From Chitinophagaceae bacterium (GTDB taxonomy: Bacteria > Bacteroidota > Bacteroidia > Cytophagales > JASGCU01), in contig JASGCU010000010.1 of NCBI GenBank assembly GCA_030053935.1, forward strand, positions 6,330 through 45,346: DNA of 39,017 nt. The letters run 5' to 3'. The notes under the pieces are model-generated. The model was not told where the DNA came from. It saw only the letters and a program-made list of their open reading frames with translations, and did no database searches. Position numbers and translations under genes: made by a program. This document shows, one piece after another, positions 1 through 8,402 of the stretch (position 1 is its first letter; each line of letters starts with the position of its first letter).

Positions 1-510
1 GAAGAAGCTCGTAAAAAAAATGAAGAAGAATTAGCGGCTCTGAAAAAAGAAAGAGAAGAAGCTCATAAAAAATTAGAATCTACTATGGATAAATTAGGTT
101 TTAATATTGGTATGGGAGTGGAAGAAATGTTTGCTGATGGGCTTAAAAATAACCCTACTATCCATGATATTCATTTTGATTATGTACATAAAAATGTAGA
201 GTTCTTTAATGACAAAGGAGACACTGCTACAGAGATAGATATAGTATTGGTAAATAAACAGAGTGTAGCCCTTGTGGAGACGAAGCATCGTTTTAGAAAA
301 GAAGATTTAGAAAAATTTCTTGAGAAACAATATCCATTGTTTCAAAAATATGGAGGAATTATACTAAGAGAAAATATTTATTTATTCATCGCAGGGCTTT
401 CATACGATCCAATAGTGATAAAACAAGCCCAAGAATTAGGAATAGGTATTCTCCATCTCAAAAACGAGGTGATAGAAGTAGAAGGGGAAGTAAAAAATTA
501 TTATCAGTAA
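1..510 (+). CDS. Coiled-coil plus PD-(D/E)XK nuclease-fold protein (5' end outside window)
   Basis: The reading frame is open from base 1, so the gene starts before the window; an internal ATG at 85 is not the true start. The first 28 visible codons are almost all Glu, Lys, Ala, Arg and Leu, as in a coiled coil. A compact alpha/beta domain follows, with an Asp in an E-I-D strand (codon 238-240) and an E-T-K strand (277-285). That D...ExK arrangement is typical of PD-(D/E)XK nuclease-like folds. Small Bacteroidota proteins with a charged coiled coil ahead of this domain are known (DUF3782-like), but their role is not established. Nothing here shows whether it is an active nuclease. It ends 54 bases before the rhomboid gene on the same strand. 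The family call is moderate and the 5' truncation is certain. Confidence 0.7.
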   Translation, partial: EEARKKNEEELAALKKEREEAHKKLESTMDKLGFNIGMGVEEMFADGLKNNPTIHDIHFDYVHKNVEFFNDKGDTATEIDIVLVNKQSVALVETKHRFRKEDLEKFLEKQYPLFQKYGGIILRENIYLFIAGLSYDPIVIKQAQELGIGILHLKNEVIEVEGEVKNYYQ

Positions 511-564
511 AGATTACAGAATTTATTTATACACTTTGGTTAGAATATTTTATATTACAATAGA

Positions 565-1464
565 ATGAACACTCTCATAAAAGAAATAAAAAAACATTGG
601 AATGGTTGGACGCAGGTAAATCCCATTATACGTTTCGCGTTAATACATATATCTGTTTTTTTAAGTGTGATTCTATGGAAAACTATTTTAAGATGGAACG
701 ATGCTTTATCTATATATAATAGTGCTATAAATTTTTTCATTATTACTCATCCATCTGACCTATTTGAGCATAGATTTTGGGCTGTGCTTACTTATTTTTT
801 TGTTCATGATAATTTTTTTCATCTTATTTTCGATATACTATTTATGTATTTATTTGGAAAGATTGTGATGCATTACATGAGCAGAAAACATTTTATTACT
901 CTCTACCTTTGGGGAGGTGTTGTGGCCGGTTTTGTTTGTGTTTTGATGTTTAAGATAATTCCTTACAACCAAGAAAGAGAGGCATTTATTCGTATAATGG
1001 GTTCTTCTGCGTCTACCTTTGCTTTGGCATGCGCTTTATTAGTTTTTATCCCTCATTATTATATTTCTGTATGGATAGTTGGACCGGTCAAGATTAAATG
1101 GATAGTCTTGTTTTATATTATAATATCTTTTGCAGAATCTGTAGAAACAAATTACATGAATATTTTTTGTTATGTAGTAGGTGGGATATTTGGATGTATA
1201 TATGGTTTACAATTAAAAAAAGATACTACCCCTTATTTATATTCTTCTTTTTGGAAATGGATAAAAAAAAATACATCCGCCTCCCCATCTTTAAAACAAA
1301 CCTATAAAAGCGAACAAAAAGCATCAGATAGATCGTATAAAGAAACAAATTCTTTGGTATCCCAAGCAGAGATAGATGCTATTTTAGATAAAATATCTGA
1401 TAAAGGATATGAAAGTTTAACCACCGAAGAGAAACAAAAATTATTTACGAGTTCCAGAATGTAA
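565..1464 (+). CDS. Rhomboid-like membrane protein, probably catalytically impaired
   Basis: This 299-residue polytopic membrane protein has the rhomboid pattern. A conserved H-x-N-F-F-H stretch opens one membrane helix, and a G-S-S-A serine motif (G146, S147, S148, A149) opens another. The last helix carries a G-G-I-F-G packing motif. The C-terminal tail (about 265-299, reading I-L-D-K-I-S then L-T-T-E-E-K) matches the soluble tail of many Bacteroidota rhomboids (DUF6576-like). In active rhomboids the helix after H-x-N-F-F-H has an oxyanion Asn; here that position is Asp90. The last helix normally has the catalytic His just before the glycine packing motif; here it is Tyr203, and the helix contains no His. 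The nucleophile candidate Ser148 remains. The fold call is firm, and loss of protease activity is an inference. It lies between a nuclease-like gene and an amylase, with no clear functional link. Confidence 0.85.
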   Translation: MNTLIKEIKKHWNGWTQVNPIIRFALIHISVFLSVILWKTILRWNDALSIYNSAINFFIITHPSDLFEHRFWAVLTYFFVHDNFFHLIFDILFMYLFGKIVMHYMSRKHFITLYLWGGVVAGFVCVLMFKIIPYNQEREAFIRIMGSSASTFALACALLVFIPHYYISVWIVGPVKIKWIVLFYIIISFAESVETNYMNIFCYVVGGIFGCIYGLQLKKDTTPYLYSSFWKWIKKNTSASPSLKQTYKSEQKASDRSYKETNSLVSQAEIDAILDKISDKGYESLTTEEKQKLFTSSRM

Positions 1465-1465
1465 C

Positions 1466-1473
1466 TATTTTTG
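1466..1473 (+). promoter_or_regulatory. Possible Bacteroidota -7 promoter box for the amylase gene
   Basis: TATTTTTG matches the Bacteroidota -7 consensus TAnnTTTG and sits about 85 bases before the amylase ATG, just after the rhomboid stop codon. No convincing TTG -33 element lies at the usual distance upstream, so this is only a weak candidate. Confidence 0.25.
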
Positions 1474-1558
1474 TATGAAAAAGAACCAATATAATTTTAG
1501 AATACTTATTTGATAAACCATCTGTATATTCACCTTAAAAAATAATAATCAAACAAAC

Positions 1559-4500
1559 ATGAAGAAAGTAGCAATAGTATATTTTTTATTTATAGTAATT
1601 GCAAAAGCACAAATTGTAAAGTTTATCCCACAAACACTCACAGCAGAAGACAGTGTAGAAATTATATACGATGCGAACCAAGGCACGCAAGCACTTATGG
1701 GGGTAACATCAGTTTATATACACACAGGGGTTGTTACTACCAACACCAACTCTCCTACAGGAAACGATTGGAAATATGTAGTAGGAAATTGGGGAAAAGA
1801 CGATGGTATTGGTAAAATGAGCAAAGTAACAGGAACCACAGACCAATGGAGAATAAAACTTACTCCGTCTATAAGAAGTTATTATAAAGTCCCCGCGGGA
1901 GAAAGTATTTATAAATTGGGTATGGTTTTTAGAAATGCTGATGGTAGTAAAGAAGGAAAGGGAATAAGAGGTGATTTTGCAGGTGGCACTGTTATTGATA
2001 ACGGAGATATTTTTCTCAATATTTCTTCCATTCCATATATAAGTATCCTATCTCCTACAGAAAGCAATATCTTTTTAAAAAATGGAGATTCCATCAGATT
2101 TGTAGCTACAGCATCCACAGATGCTACTTCTCTTACTCTTTCTTTGAAAGAAGATGATGGAATTTTTCAGCAAGTTTTAAGTCTAAATAATACTCGGAGT
2201 ATCCGTTTTAGTAAATATATTTCTCATTCCACCAAAATAACATTCAAAACAGAAACACGTTTTGGAGAAACCACAATACATAATATGAAAGATTTTTTTA
2301 TACATGTCCGCACTTCCAGTATTATAGAAGCACTTCCACCGAACATAAAAAATGGTATCAACTATAATGCATCAGATTCTACGAGCGTTATCCTTGTACT
2401 TCAAGCACCAAAAAAACAATTTGTATATGTGGTAGGCGATTTTACAAATTGGCAAGTAGAAGATAATTTTTTGATGAAACAAACTCCCGATTCTCAATAT
2501 TTTTGGTTAGAAATAACATCACTCCAACCTAAAAAAGAATATGCTTATCAATATTGGGTAGACGGAACAATAAAAATTGGAGATCCTTATGCAGATAAAG
2601 TAGCCGACCCAAATAATGATAAATATACTTTTGATTCTTTACAAATACTAAAAATTCCAACAGAAGTTGGTATCGCTTCTGTTTTACAAACAGGGCAAGC
2701 ACCTTTTCAATGGGGAGAGTCAGAAAATAATTGGGTAAGACCTAAAAAAGAAGAACTTATTATTTACGAACTTTTGATACGTGATTTTGTAAAACAACAT
2801 TCTTATAAAGCCCTTCTAGATACCCTTCCTTACCTAAAGAAATTAGGAGTAAATGCCATAGAACTTATGCCTATCATGGAATTTGAAGGAAATGAAAGCT
2901 GGGGATACAATCCCATATACCACATGGCAGTAGATAAATACTACGGTACAAACAACGAACTCAAAACATTTATTCAAGAAGCCCATAAACAAGGGTTTGC
3001 TGTTCTATTAGATATGGTATTAAACCATGCATTTGGACAAAGCCCCTTAGTTCGTATGTATTGGGATACTCAAAATAATAAACCCGCTCGGAATAGCCCC
3101 TGGTTTAATACTGATGCACCCCATCCCTATAATGTAGGATATGATTTTAACCACGAAAGCCCATACACACAATCTTTTGTAGATGATGTAAATACATACT
3201 GGTTGAAAGAATTCCACTTTGATGGGTATAGATTTGACCTTACAAAAGGATTTACAAATACAACATCCACAGAACAAACTGCCTCAAATTACGATGCTTC
3301 TCGCATATCTATTCTCAAAAGAATGGCTCTCAAGATATTTGAACATACCCCCAATGCTTATGTTATATTAGAACATTTTGCCGAAGAAAGAGAAGAAAAA
3401 GAACTATCAGATGCAGGAATGCTGCTTTGGGCTAATGGAAGCTATAGCTATGGAGATATTTTATTAGGAAAAACATCCGCCAATATATCATTCGTAAATA
3501 ACAAAACAAAAGTCAGCTATATGGAAAGTCATGACGAAGAACGTCTGATGTATAAAGCAATGAATAGTACAGAAGGAAATGCAACTTATTTTTTAAAAAA
3601 TAAACATATTGCTCTTAACAGAGTAAAAGCACTCGCTTCTTTTTTTTATACAGTCCCTGGACCAAAAATGATGTGGCAATTTCAAGAATTAGGATACGAT
3701 ATCAGCATAAATTTTAATGGAAGATTAGGAAACAAGCCATATCCTTGGGGAAATGAAGGATTAGGCTATTATGAAGATAACGAAAGACAAAAACTTTTTA
3801 AAGTACATTCGGCTATTATAAACTTAGTAAAAGAATACAAAACCGCTTTTACCGAAGGAAAATTTACATGGACTTTCACCAATGACCCTCAAACCACAGA
3901 AGTAAAACATGCTTCTATAGTTATAGAACATCCCTCACTTTCTGTGGTAATAGTAGCAAACTTTACTACCCAAGAAGTCACAGCCCGAATACCTATTCTC
4001 TCTCAAACAGCTACATGGTATGATTTTTTCTTCAAAGACATAAATACCACTCCCTTTACAGCAAATGAACCAATCAAACTATACCCAGGTGAATTTCATA
4101 TATTCGTAGATAGAAGAGTCAATTTTCCAGAAGCAGGATTAGTAACCCTCTTCAAGCCATTAGTAACCGTAGAACCATCTCAGTTCACTCCTAAAGATTC
4201 TGTCCTCCTTACCTTTCAACCTATCTATTCTCCTGATAGATGGACATTAGATGGAGAAAAATGCTACATGGTGGCGGGAGTAGTAATCTCTCCAACTGGG
4301 AATAAATTAGAATATATAAAAGGTACCGAAAATAGAGATGATGGAATAGGACTTATGGCTACTCTCAAAACATCACCAATAAAATATAGTATTCTTTTCA
4401 AACCACGAGAATATTTCCAAGTCCCAACAAATATACCTATTTATAAAATCGGATTGTTTTTCAGAAATGCAGACGGAAGTAAAATAGCAAAAGGAATATA

Positions 4501-5227
4501 TGGAGATACTATCTTTTTAAAAGTATCCTCCGAAGGAAAAATAGTAACCGTAGAACCCGAAAATTTTGGACCTAATACAGAAATAAAAATTATTTTTGAT
4601 GCCCTTGTAGCAAATAATGATGGTACAGCAGGACTTGTAAATGCGAGGAAAGTATATATGCACTCAGGAATTATTACTACATCAGCACAAGGAACCTCAT
4701 GGGAGCATGTAGTAGGAAACTGGGGAACAGATGATAATATAGGGCAAATGACAGCAGTGCCAAATGAACTAAACAAATGGCAAATAACAATCACTCCACG
4801 AAATTACTTTACTGCTGTTCCCCCAACAGCAAATTGGTTCCGTATAGGAATGGTATTTAGAAATGAAGACGGCTCCGCTCGAGGAAAAGACGAAGGAGCA
4901 TCTGATATTTTTGTAAACTTTCACCAAAACACAATCATAAATACCACCCCTCTTATCACTTTAGTAGAAGAAAAACACATAGACAATACCGTACATATAT
5001 TCCCTAATCCCACAAAAAAAAAAATATTCTTGCAATTAGAAGATAACTCTTTTTTTAGCACTCAATCCATTGATTTCTGGGATATAAATGGAGTATATAT
5101 AAAAACAAATATTCTTATTGTAAATAATACAATAGAAATGGATATTTCTCATCTTAAAAAAGGAATATACTTTGTGTCTATTACTCTCAACGATAGATAT
5201 ACTATAAAAAAGATTTTGATAGAATAA
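1559..5227 (+). CDS. Secreted multidomain GH13 alpha-amylase with T9SS type A sorting domain
   Basis: This 1222-residue protein has a signal peptide (about 1-17) and then an N-terminal beta module (about 20-135). A CBM48/E-set-like domain (about 270-355) precedes a GH13 barrel (about 400-770). The four GH13 regions are all present: D-x3-N-H at 485-490, nucleophile D560 in G-Y-R-F-D, acid/base E605 in I-L-E-H, and stabiliser D659 in S-H-D-E. It should cleave alpha-glucans such as starch outside the cell. Two further copies of the N-terminal module follow the catalytic part (about 869-975 and 997-1112). All three share the F-R-N-x-D-G-S ending; the middle copy lacks the G-N-W-G core. The C-terminus (about 1145-1222) begins I-F-P-N-P and ends in a short basic strand, as in T9SS type A sorting domains. 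A run of 11 A at 5014-5024 falls at the start of that domain. No susC/susD genes are adjacent. Confidence 0.93.
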   Translation: MKKVAIVYFLFIVIAKAQIVKFIPQTLTAEDSVEIIYDANQGTQALMGVTSVYIHTGVVTTNTNSPTGNDWKYVVGNWGKDDGIGKMSKVTGTTDQWRIKLTPSIRSYYKVPAGESIYKLGMVFRNADGSKEGKGIRGDFAGGTVIDNGDIFLNISSIPYISILSPTESNIFLKNGDSIRFVATASTDATSLTLSLKEDDGIFQQVLSLNNTRSIRFSKYISHSTKITFKTETRFGETTIHNMKDFFIHVRTSSIIEALPPNIKNGINYNASDSTSVILVLQAPKKQFVYVVGDFTNWQVEDNFLMKQTPDSQYFWLEITSLQPKKEYAYQYWVDGTIKIGDPYADKVADPNNDKYTFDSLQILKIPTEVGIASVLQTGQAPFQWGESENNWVRPKKEELIIYELLIRDFVKQHSYKALLDTLPYLKKLGVNAIELMPIMEFEGNESWGYNPIYHMAVDKYYGTNNELKTFIQEAHKQGFAVLLDMVLNHAFGQSPLVRMYWDTQNNKPARNSPWFNTDAPHPYNVGYDFNHESPYTQSFVDDVNTYWLKEFHFDGYRFDLTKGFTNTTSTEQTASNYDASRISILKRMALKIFEHTPNAYVILEHFAEEREEKELSDAGMLLWANGSYSYGDILLGKTSANISFVNNKTKVSYMESHDEERLMYKAMNSTEGNATYFLKNKHIALNRVKALASFFYTVPGPKMMWQFQELGYDISINFNGRLGNKPYPWGNEGLGYYEDNERQKLFKVHSAIINLVKEYKTAFTEGKFTWTFTNDPQTTEVKHASIVIEHPSLSVVIVANFTTQEVTARIPILSQTATWYDFFFKDINTTPFTANEPIKLYPGEFHIFVDRRVNFPEAGLVTLFKPLVTVEPSQFTPKDSVLLTFQPIYSPDRWTLDGEKCYMVAGVVISPTGNKLEYIKGTENRDDGIGLMATLKTSPIKYSILFKPREYFQVPTNIPIYKIGLFFRNADGSKIAKGIYGDTIFLKVSSEGKIVTVEPENFGPNTEIKIIFDALVANNDGTAGLVNARKVYMHSGIITTSAQGTSWEHVVGNWGTDDNIGQMTAVPNELNKWQITITPRNYFTAVPPTANWFRIGMVFRNEDGSARGKDEGASDIFVNFHQNTIINTTPLITLVEEKHIDNTVHIFPNPTKKKIFLQLEDNSFFSTQSIDFWDINGVYIKTNILIVNNTIEMDISHLKKGIYFVSITLNDRYTIKKILIE

Positions 5228-5287
5228 AAAAATAATTTTTCAATAATTAAAAATAGTAAACCTCACGTATAAATTATATAAAAAAAA

Positions 5288-6034
5288 ATGAAATTATTAG
5301 AAAACAAAGTAGTCCTCGTAACAGGTGCGTCTAAAGGAATAGGATTATCTATCGCAAAAGTATTTGCAAAAAATGGTGCAAACGTAGCTTTTACCTATCT
5401 TAATAGCATAGAAGCAGCGCATCAATTGGAAATAGACCTTCAAACAGAATCTATAAAGGCAAAGGGATATCGTTCTGATGCTTCTGACTATTCTTCCGCA
5501 GAGCAGCTTATAAATGATGTAATAAAAGATTTTGGAAAAATAGATATTTTGATCAATAATGCAGGTATAACGCAGGATGGTCTTTTGCTCAGAATGTCTG
5601 AAGAACAATGGGAAGCGGTTATAAAAACAAACTTGAAATCTTGTTTTAATACAGTAAAACATACCACAAAACTTTTTCTCAAACAAAAAAGTGGTGCTAT
5701 TATAAATATAACCTCTGTTGTAGGCATAAAAGGAAATGCAGGACAAGCAAACTACGCAGCATCCAAAGCAGGCATTATAGGATTTACAAAATCAGTAGCT
5801 TTAGAGTTAGGTTCTAGAAATATTAGAGTAAATGCAGTAGCCCCAGGATTTATAGAAACCGAAATGACCCAAGTATTAGACCAAAAAACAGTAGATACTT
5901 GGAGAGAAAATATTCCTCTCAAAAGAGGAGGAACACCCGAAGAAGTAGCAAATGTATGTGTATTTCTCGCATCCGATATGGCAAGTTATATCACAGGACA
6001 AGTTATTCAAATAGATGGAGGATTACTCACATAA
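5288..6034 (+). CDS. fabG: 3-oxoacyl-[acyl-carrier-protein] reductase, SDR family
   Basis: FabG reduces 3-oxoacyl-ACP with NADPH in each cycle of fatty-acid elongation. The 248-residue length is typical. The sequence has the T-G-A-S-K-G-I-G cofactor loop (12-19), N-N-A-G, and the complete catalytic set Ser143, Tyr156 and Lys160 in Y-A-A-S-K. It also has the V-A-P-G-F-I-E-T-E-M-T segment and ends I-D-G-G-L-L-T, as FabG proteins do. SDR enzymes are easily confused, but the overall match is to FabG rather than a sugar or steroid dehydrogenase. It is first in a tight plus-strand run; the next start codon lies 7 bases after its stop. The 60-base gap from the amylase may hold its own promoter, but no clear box is visible. 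Confidence 0.93.
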   Translation: MKLLENKVVLVTGASKGIGLSIAKVFAKNGANVAFTYLNSIEAAHQLEIDLQTESIKAKGYRSDASDYSSAEQLINDVIKDFGKIDILINNAGITQDGLLLRMSEEQWEAVIKTNLKSCFNTVKHTTKLFLKQKSGAIINITSVVGIKGNAGQANYAASKAGIIGFTKSVALELGSRNIRVNAVAPGFIETEMTQVLDQKTVDTWRENIPLKRGGTPEEVANVCVFLASDMASYITGQVIQIDGGLLT

Positions 6035-6041
6035 AAAATAT

Positions 6042-6806
6042 ATGAAAACAATTATTTGCTGTATCTTATTGGGATTTAATATCTTCAATGCTTATTCATG
6101 GGGACAAAATGGACATAGAATTGTAGGATTAATAGCAGAAAAATACCTTACTCCCAAAGCAAAAAAAAATATACAAAAAATACTCAAAGGAGAATCTGTA
6201 GCAATGGTATCTACGTACGCAGACTTCATAAAATCTGATTCTTTTTATAAAAAAATGGATCCACTTCATTATTGCACGATTGCTGACGATACTCTTTATG
6301 ATGGTCCCCCTCAAGAAGGCGATGCTATTATGGCTATAGAAAAATTTGTAAAAGAGTTACAAACCAAAAAATTTACCGAAGGTGATGAAGCATTCACTTT
6401 AAAGTTTCTTATCCATATCATTGGAGACATACACCAACCACTTCACGTAGGAAGAGGGGATGATAGAGGAGGAAATGATATAAAGGTAAAATTTTTTTCA
6501 GAAGAAACAAACCTCCACTCCGTATGGGATTCTAAAATCATAGATGCACAGCAACTCAGCTATAAAGAATTTACAGATTGGATTCTAACAAAAAATAGAA
6601 ATACAGAACAAATAAAAAAATGGAAAAAAGACACTCTTATGAATTGGGTTTATGAATCTATGAGCTATAGAAAAACTATATACAGTATTCCTGAAAACAA
6701 ACGTTTAGGATACGAATATATATATCAAAATTTAGAAATAGTGTTATTAAGGTTACACCAAGCAGGGGTAAGATTAGCAGGAGTATTAAATAAAATCTAC
6801 AAATAA
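6042..6806 (+). CDS. S1/P1-family secreted nuclease
   Basis: These zinc enzymes cleave single-stranded DNA and RNA or remove 3'-phosphates, outside the cytoplasm. The start is placed at the ATG at 6042, not the in-frame ATG at 6015. The later start gives a clean signal peptide (1-19), begins after the fabG stop, and makes Trp20 the first mature residue, as in P1 nuclease, where the N-terminal Trp is itself a zinc ligand. All nine expected ligands can be seen: W20, H25, D61, H76, H125, D129, H135, H159 and D163. The last eight lie in the family's usual contexts (L-H-Y-C, I-G-D-I-H-Q-P-L-H, L-H-S-V-W-D). It is the second gene of the fabG-ruvA run. Nothing in the context explains the pairing of a secreted nuclease with fabG and ruvA. 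Confidence 0.93.
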   Translation: MKTIICCILLGFNIFNAYSWGQNGHRIVGLIAEKYLTPKAKKNIQKILKGESVAMVSTYADFIKSDSFYKKMDPLHYCTIADDTLYDGPPQEGDAIMAIEKFVKELQTKKFTEGDEAFTLKFLIHIIGDIHQPLHVGRGDDRGGNDIKVKFFSEETNLHSVWDSKIIDAQQLSYKEFTDWILTKNRNTEQIKKWKKDTLMNWVYESMSYRKTIYSIPENKRLGYEYIYQNLEIVLLRLHQAGVRLAGVLNKIYK

Positions 6807-6815
6807 AAAAATATA

Positions 6816-7295
6816 ATGAAAAAGCTCTTTTTAGTAAGGCATGCGGAAGCAAATGAAAATGTATTTAAAGGAATGAGTGATTTTGAAAGAATGCTTACAA
6901 ATACAGGCATAGCACAAGCGTCACACTTAGGAAATTTTTTGAATCAAAATTTTGTAAATGTAGATCTTATTATTACAAGCGATGCGGAAAGAACTTTTAC
7001 TACCTCAAAAATTATAGCGGAACAAATAAAATATCCATTAGAAGATATTATATCATCACATAATATGTATAAATCTTCTGTGCGCTTATATTTAGAGATT
7101 CTTCATGAACTAAGTGATGTAAATGAATGCATTCTATTGGTAGGTCATAACCCTGAAATTACTTATATCGCTGAGTTTTTAACAGGTGCGGAAATAAATA
7201 TCATGGAACTCGCATCTTTTGTAGAAATCCATTTTGATACCAATTGGAAAGAGGTTTCTAAAAATTCAGGAGTATTTAAACAATACAAAGTATAA
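6816..7295 (+). CDS. sixA: SixA-type phosphohistidine phosphatase
   Basis: This small (159-residue) histidine-phosphatase-superfamily protein starts with the L-V-R-H-A motif, giving phospho-acceptor His9. The second conserved His is His111 in L-V-G-H-N-P. Its size and the RHA (rather than RHG) motif match SixA, which in E. coli removes phosphate from histidine-phosphotransfer domains. In Bacteroidota the real substrate is uncertain, and other small-molecule phosphatases share the fold. It has no signal peptide and is likely cytoplasmic. It starts 9 bases after the nuclease stop and ends 6 bases before ruvA, so it is probably co-transcribed with both. Confidence 0.85.
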   Translation: MKKLFLVRHAEANENVFKGMSDFERMLTNTGIAQASHLGNFLNQNFVNVDLIITSDAERTFTTSKIIAEQIKYPLEDIISSHNMYKSSVRLYLEILHELSDVNECILLVGHNPEITYIAEFLTGAEINIMELASFVEIHFDTNWKEVSKNSGVFKQYKV

Positions 7296-7301
7296 AGTAT
7301 T

Positions 7302-7898
7302 ATGATAACTTACCTTATTGGAAAATTTATTGAAAAAGAACCAACGCATACCATAGTAGAACTCAATGGTATCGGATACGATGTCAAAATATCTTTATCT
7401 ACTTATTCTTTTATAAAAAACTTGATGGAAGGAAAGTTATTTACTCACTTACATATAAAAGAAGATGCTCATACACTCTATGGATTTGCTACTTTATACG
7501 AAAAAAAAAGATTTTTAGACCTTCTATCTGTAAATGGGGTAGGACCTAGTACTGCACTGCTTATTCTCTCTTCTCTTTCTGTAGAAGATATTACAAATGC
7601 TATTATAAAAGAAGATCTAAAAATAATACAATCTGTAAAAGGTGTTGGAACTAAAACAGCACAAAGAATCTTATTAGAATTAAAAGATAAAATAAAAAAA
7701 GAAGAATTTACAGAAAAAATAATACAGGGACCCATTCAGCATACAGAAACTCTTAAAAAAGAAGCTATAGTAGCACTTTCTGTATTAGGATTTCAAAAAC
7801 AAATGGCTGAAAAAAATGTAGACGTAGTATTAAAAGAATATAATAATACCATAAGTTTAGAAGACCTCATCAGAATAGTTTTGAAAAACTATAAATAA
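7302..7898 (+). CDS. ruvA: Holliday junction branch migration protein RuvA
   Basis: RuvA binds four-way DNA junctions and loads the RuvB motor for branch migration. The 198-residue length is typical. Domain I (about 1-63) is the OB fold and starts M-I-T-Y-L-I-G. Domain II carries two helix-hairpin-helix motifs, L-S-V-N-G-V-G-P and S-V-K-G-V-G-T-K-T-A. Domain III (about 150-198) is the small helical RuvB-binding domain after an acidic/basic linker. It is last in the fabG run and faces the Nudix gene across a 48-base convergent gap with no clear terminator hairpin. In several Bacteroidota ruvA is followed by sprA; that is not the case here. Confidence 0.95.
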   Translation: MITYLIGKFIEKEPTHTIVELNGIGYDVKISLSTYSFIKNLMEGKLFTHLHIKEDAHTLYGFATLYEKKRFLDLLSVNGVGPSTALLILSSLSVEDITNAIIKEDLKIIQSVKGVGTKTAQRILLELKDKIKKEEFTEKIIQGPIQHTETLKKEAIVALSVLGFQKQMAEKNVDVVLKEYNNTISLEDLIRIVLKNYK

Positions 7899-7946
7899 TT
7901 ATTATGAAGAGTGAGATTTTAAAAACAAAAAATACACATTCCATGT

Positions 7947-8402
7947 TTACATTCCCATATAATTATCTACTATAACAGGATGTAAGGTTTCTCTATCCAT
8001 CTTTTGTATTTCTGCAAATGAGAAAAATTTTATTTCTTGTATTATCTGTTCTGATAATGGCATTTCTGGATCTTTTCCTAACATTAATGTTCCCATTATT
8101 TTTTTTACTTCAAAAAATAATTCTATTGAATGAATGGGCTTTTGAAGGTACTCATAGAAAAACAAAAATCTTTTTACTTGTATTTTCAGCCCTGTTTCTT
8201 CCACAAACTCTCTTTTGAGATTCTCTTCTACGGACTGTCCAAAAACCATTCCTCCGCCTGGCGGTATCCACATATATTGCTTTTTCCCTACCCCTACATG
8301 TTTCAACAGAAGAATTTTTTTTTCTTGTATATAAATCCCACAAACTCTTATACGTAAATGATCCCCATATAATTTTTCTAATATTGTATGTGGCTCGTTC
8401 AT
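7947..8402 (-). CDS. Nudix hydrolase
   Basis: This 151-residue Nudix-fold protein hydrolyses a nucleoside-diphosphate-X type substrate that cannot be told from the sequence. The Nudix box lies at residues 50-72. The Mg-binding core R-E-x2-E-E-x-G-L (64-72) is complete, but the first conserved Glu of the box is Gln56. The preceding W-I-P-P-G-G-G is typical. The start codon overlaps the stop of the upstream lipoprotein gene by one base (TAATG), so the two are probably translationally coupled. It is last in the minus-strand run beginning with the zinc-binding lipoprotein. Confidence 0.88.
   Translation of the reverse strand: MNEPHTILEKLYGDHLRIRVCGIYIQEKKILLLKHVGVGKKQYMWIPPGGGMVFGQSVEENLKREFVEETGLKIQVKRFLFFYEYLQKPIHSIELFFEVKKIMGTLMLGKDPEMPLSEQIIQEIKFFSFAEIQKMDRETLHPVIVDNYMGM

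Noticed and set aside
1559-5227. Starch-utilisation (Sus) locus around the amylase
   Set aside because: No susC, susD or regulator is adjacent; the TonB receptor 30 kb away lacks a SusD partner.
6015-6041. Upstream ATG for the S1/P1 nuclease
   Set aside because: It lies inside fabG and would spoil the signal peptide; ATG 6042 puts the zinc-binding Trp at the mature N-terminus.
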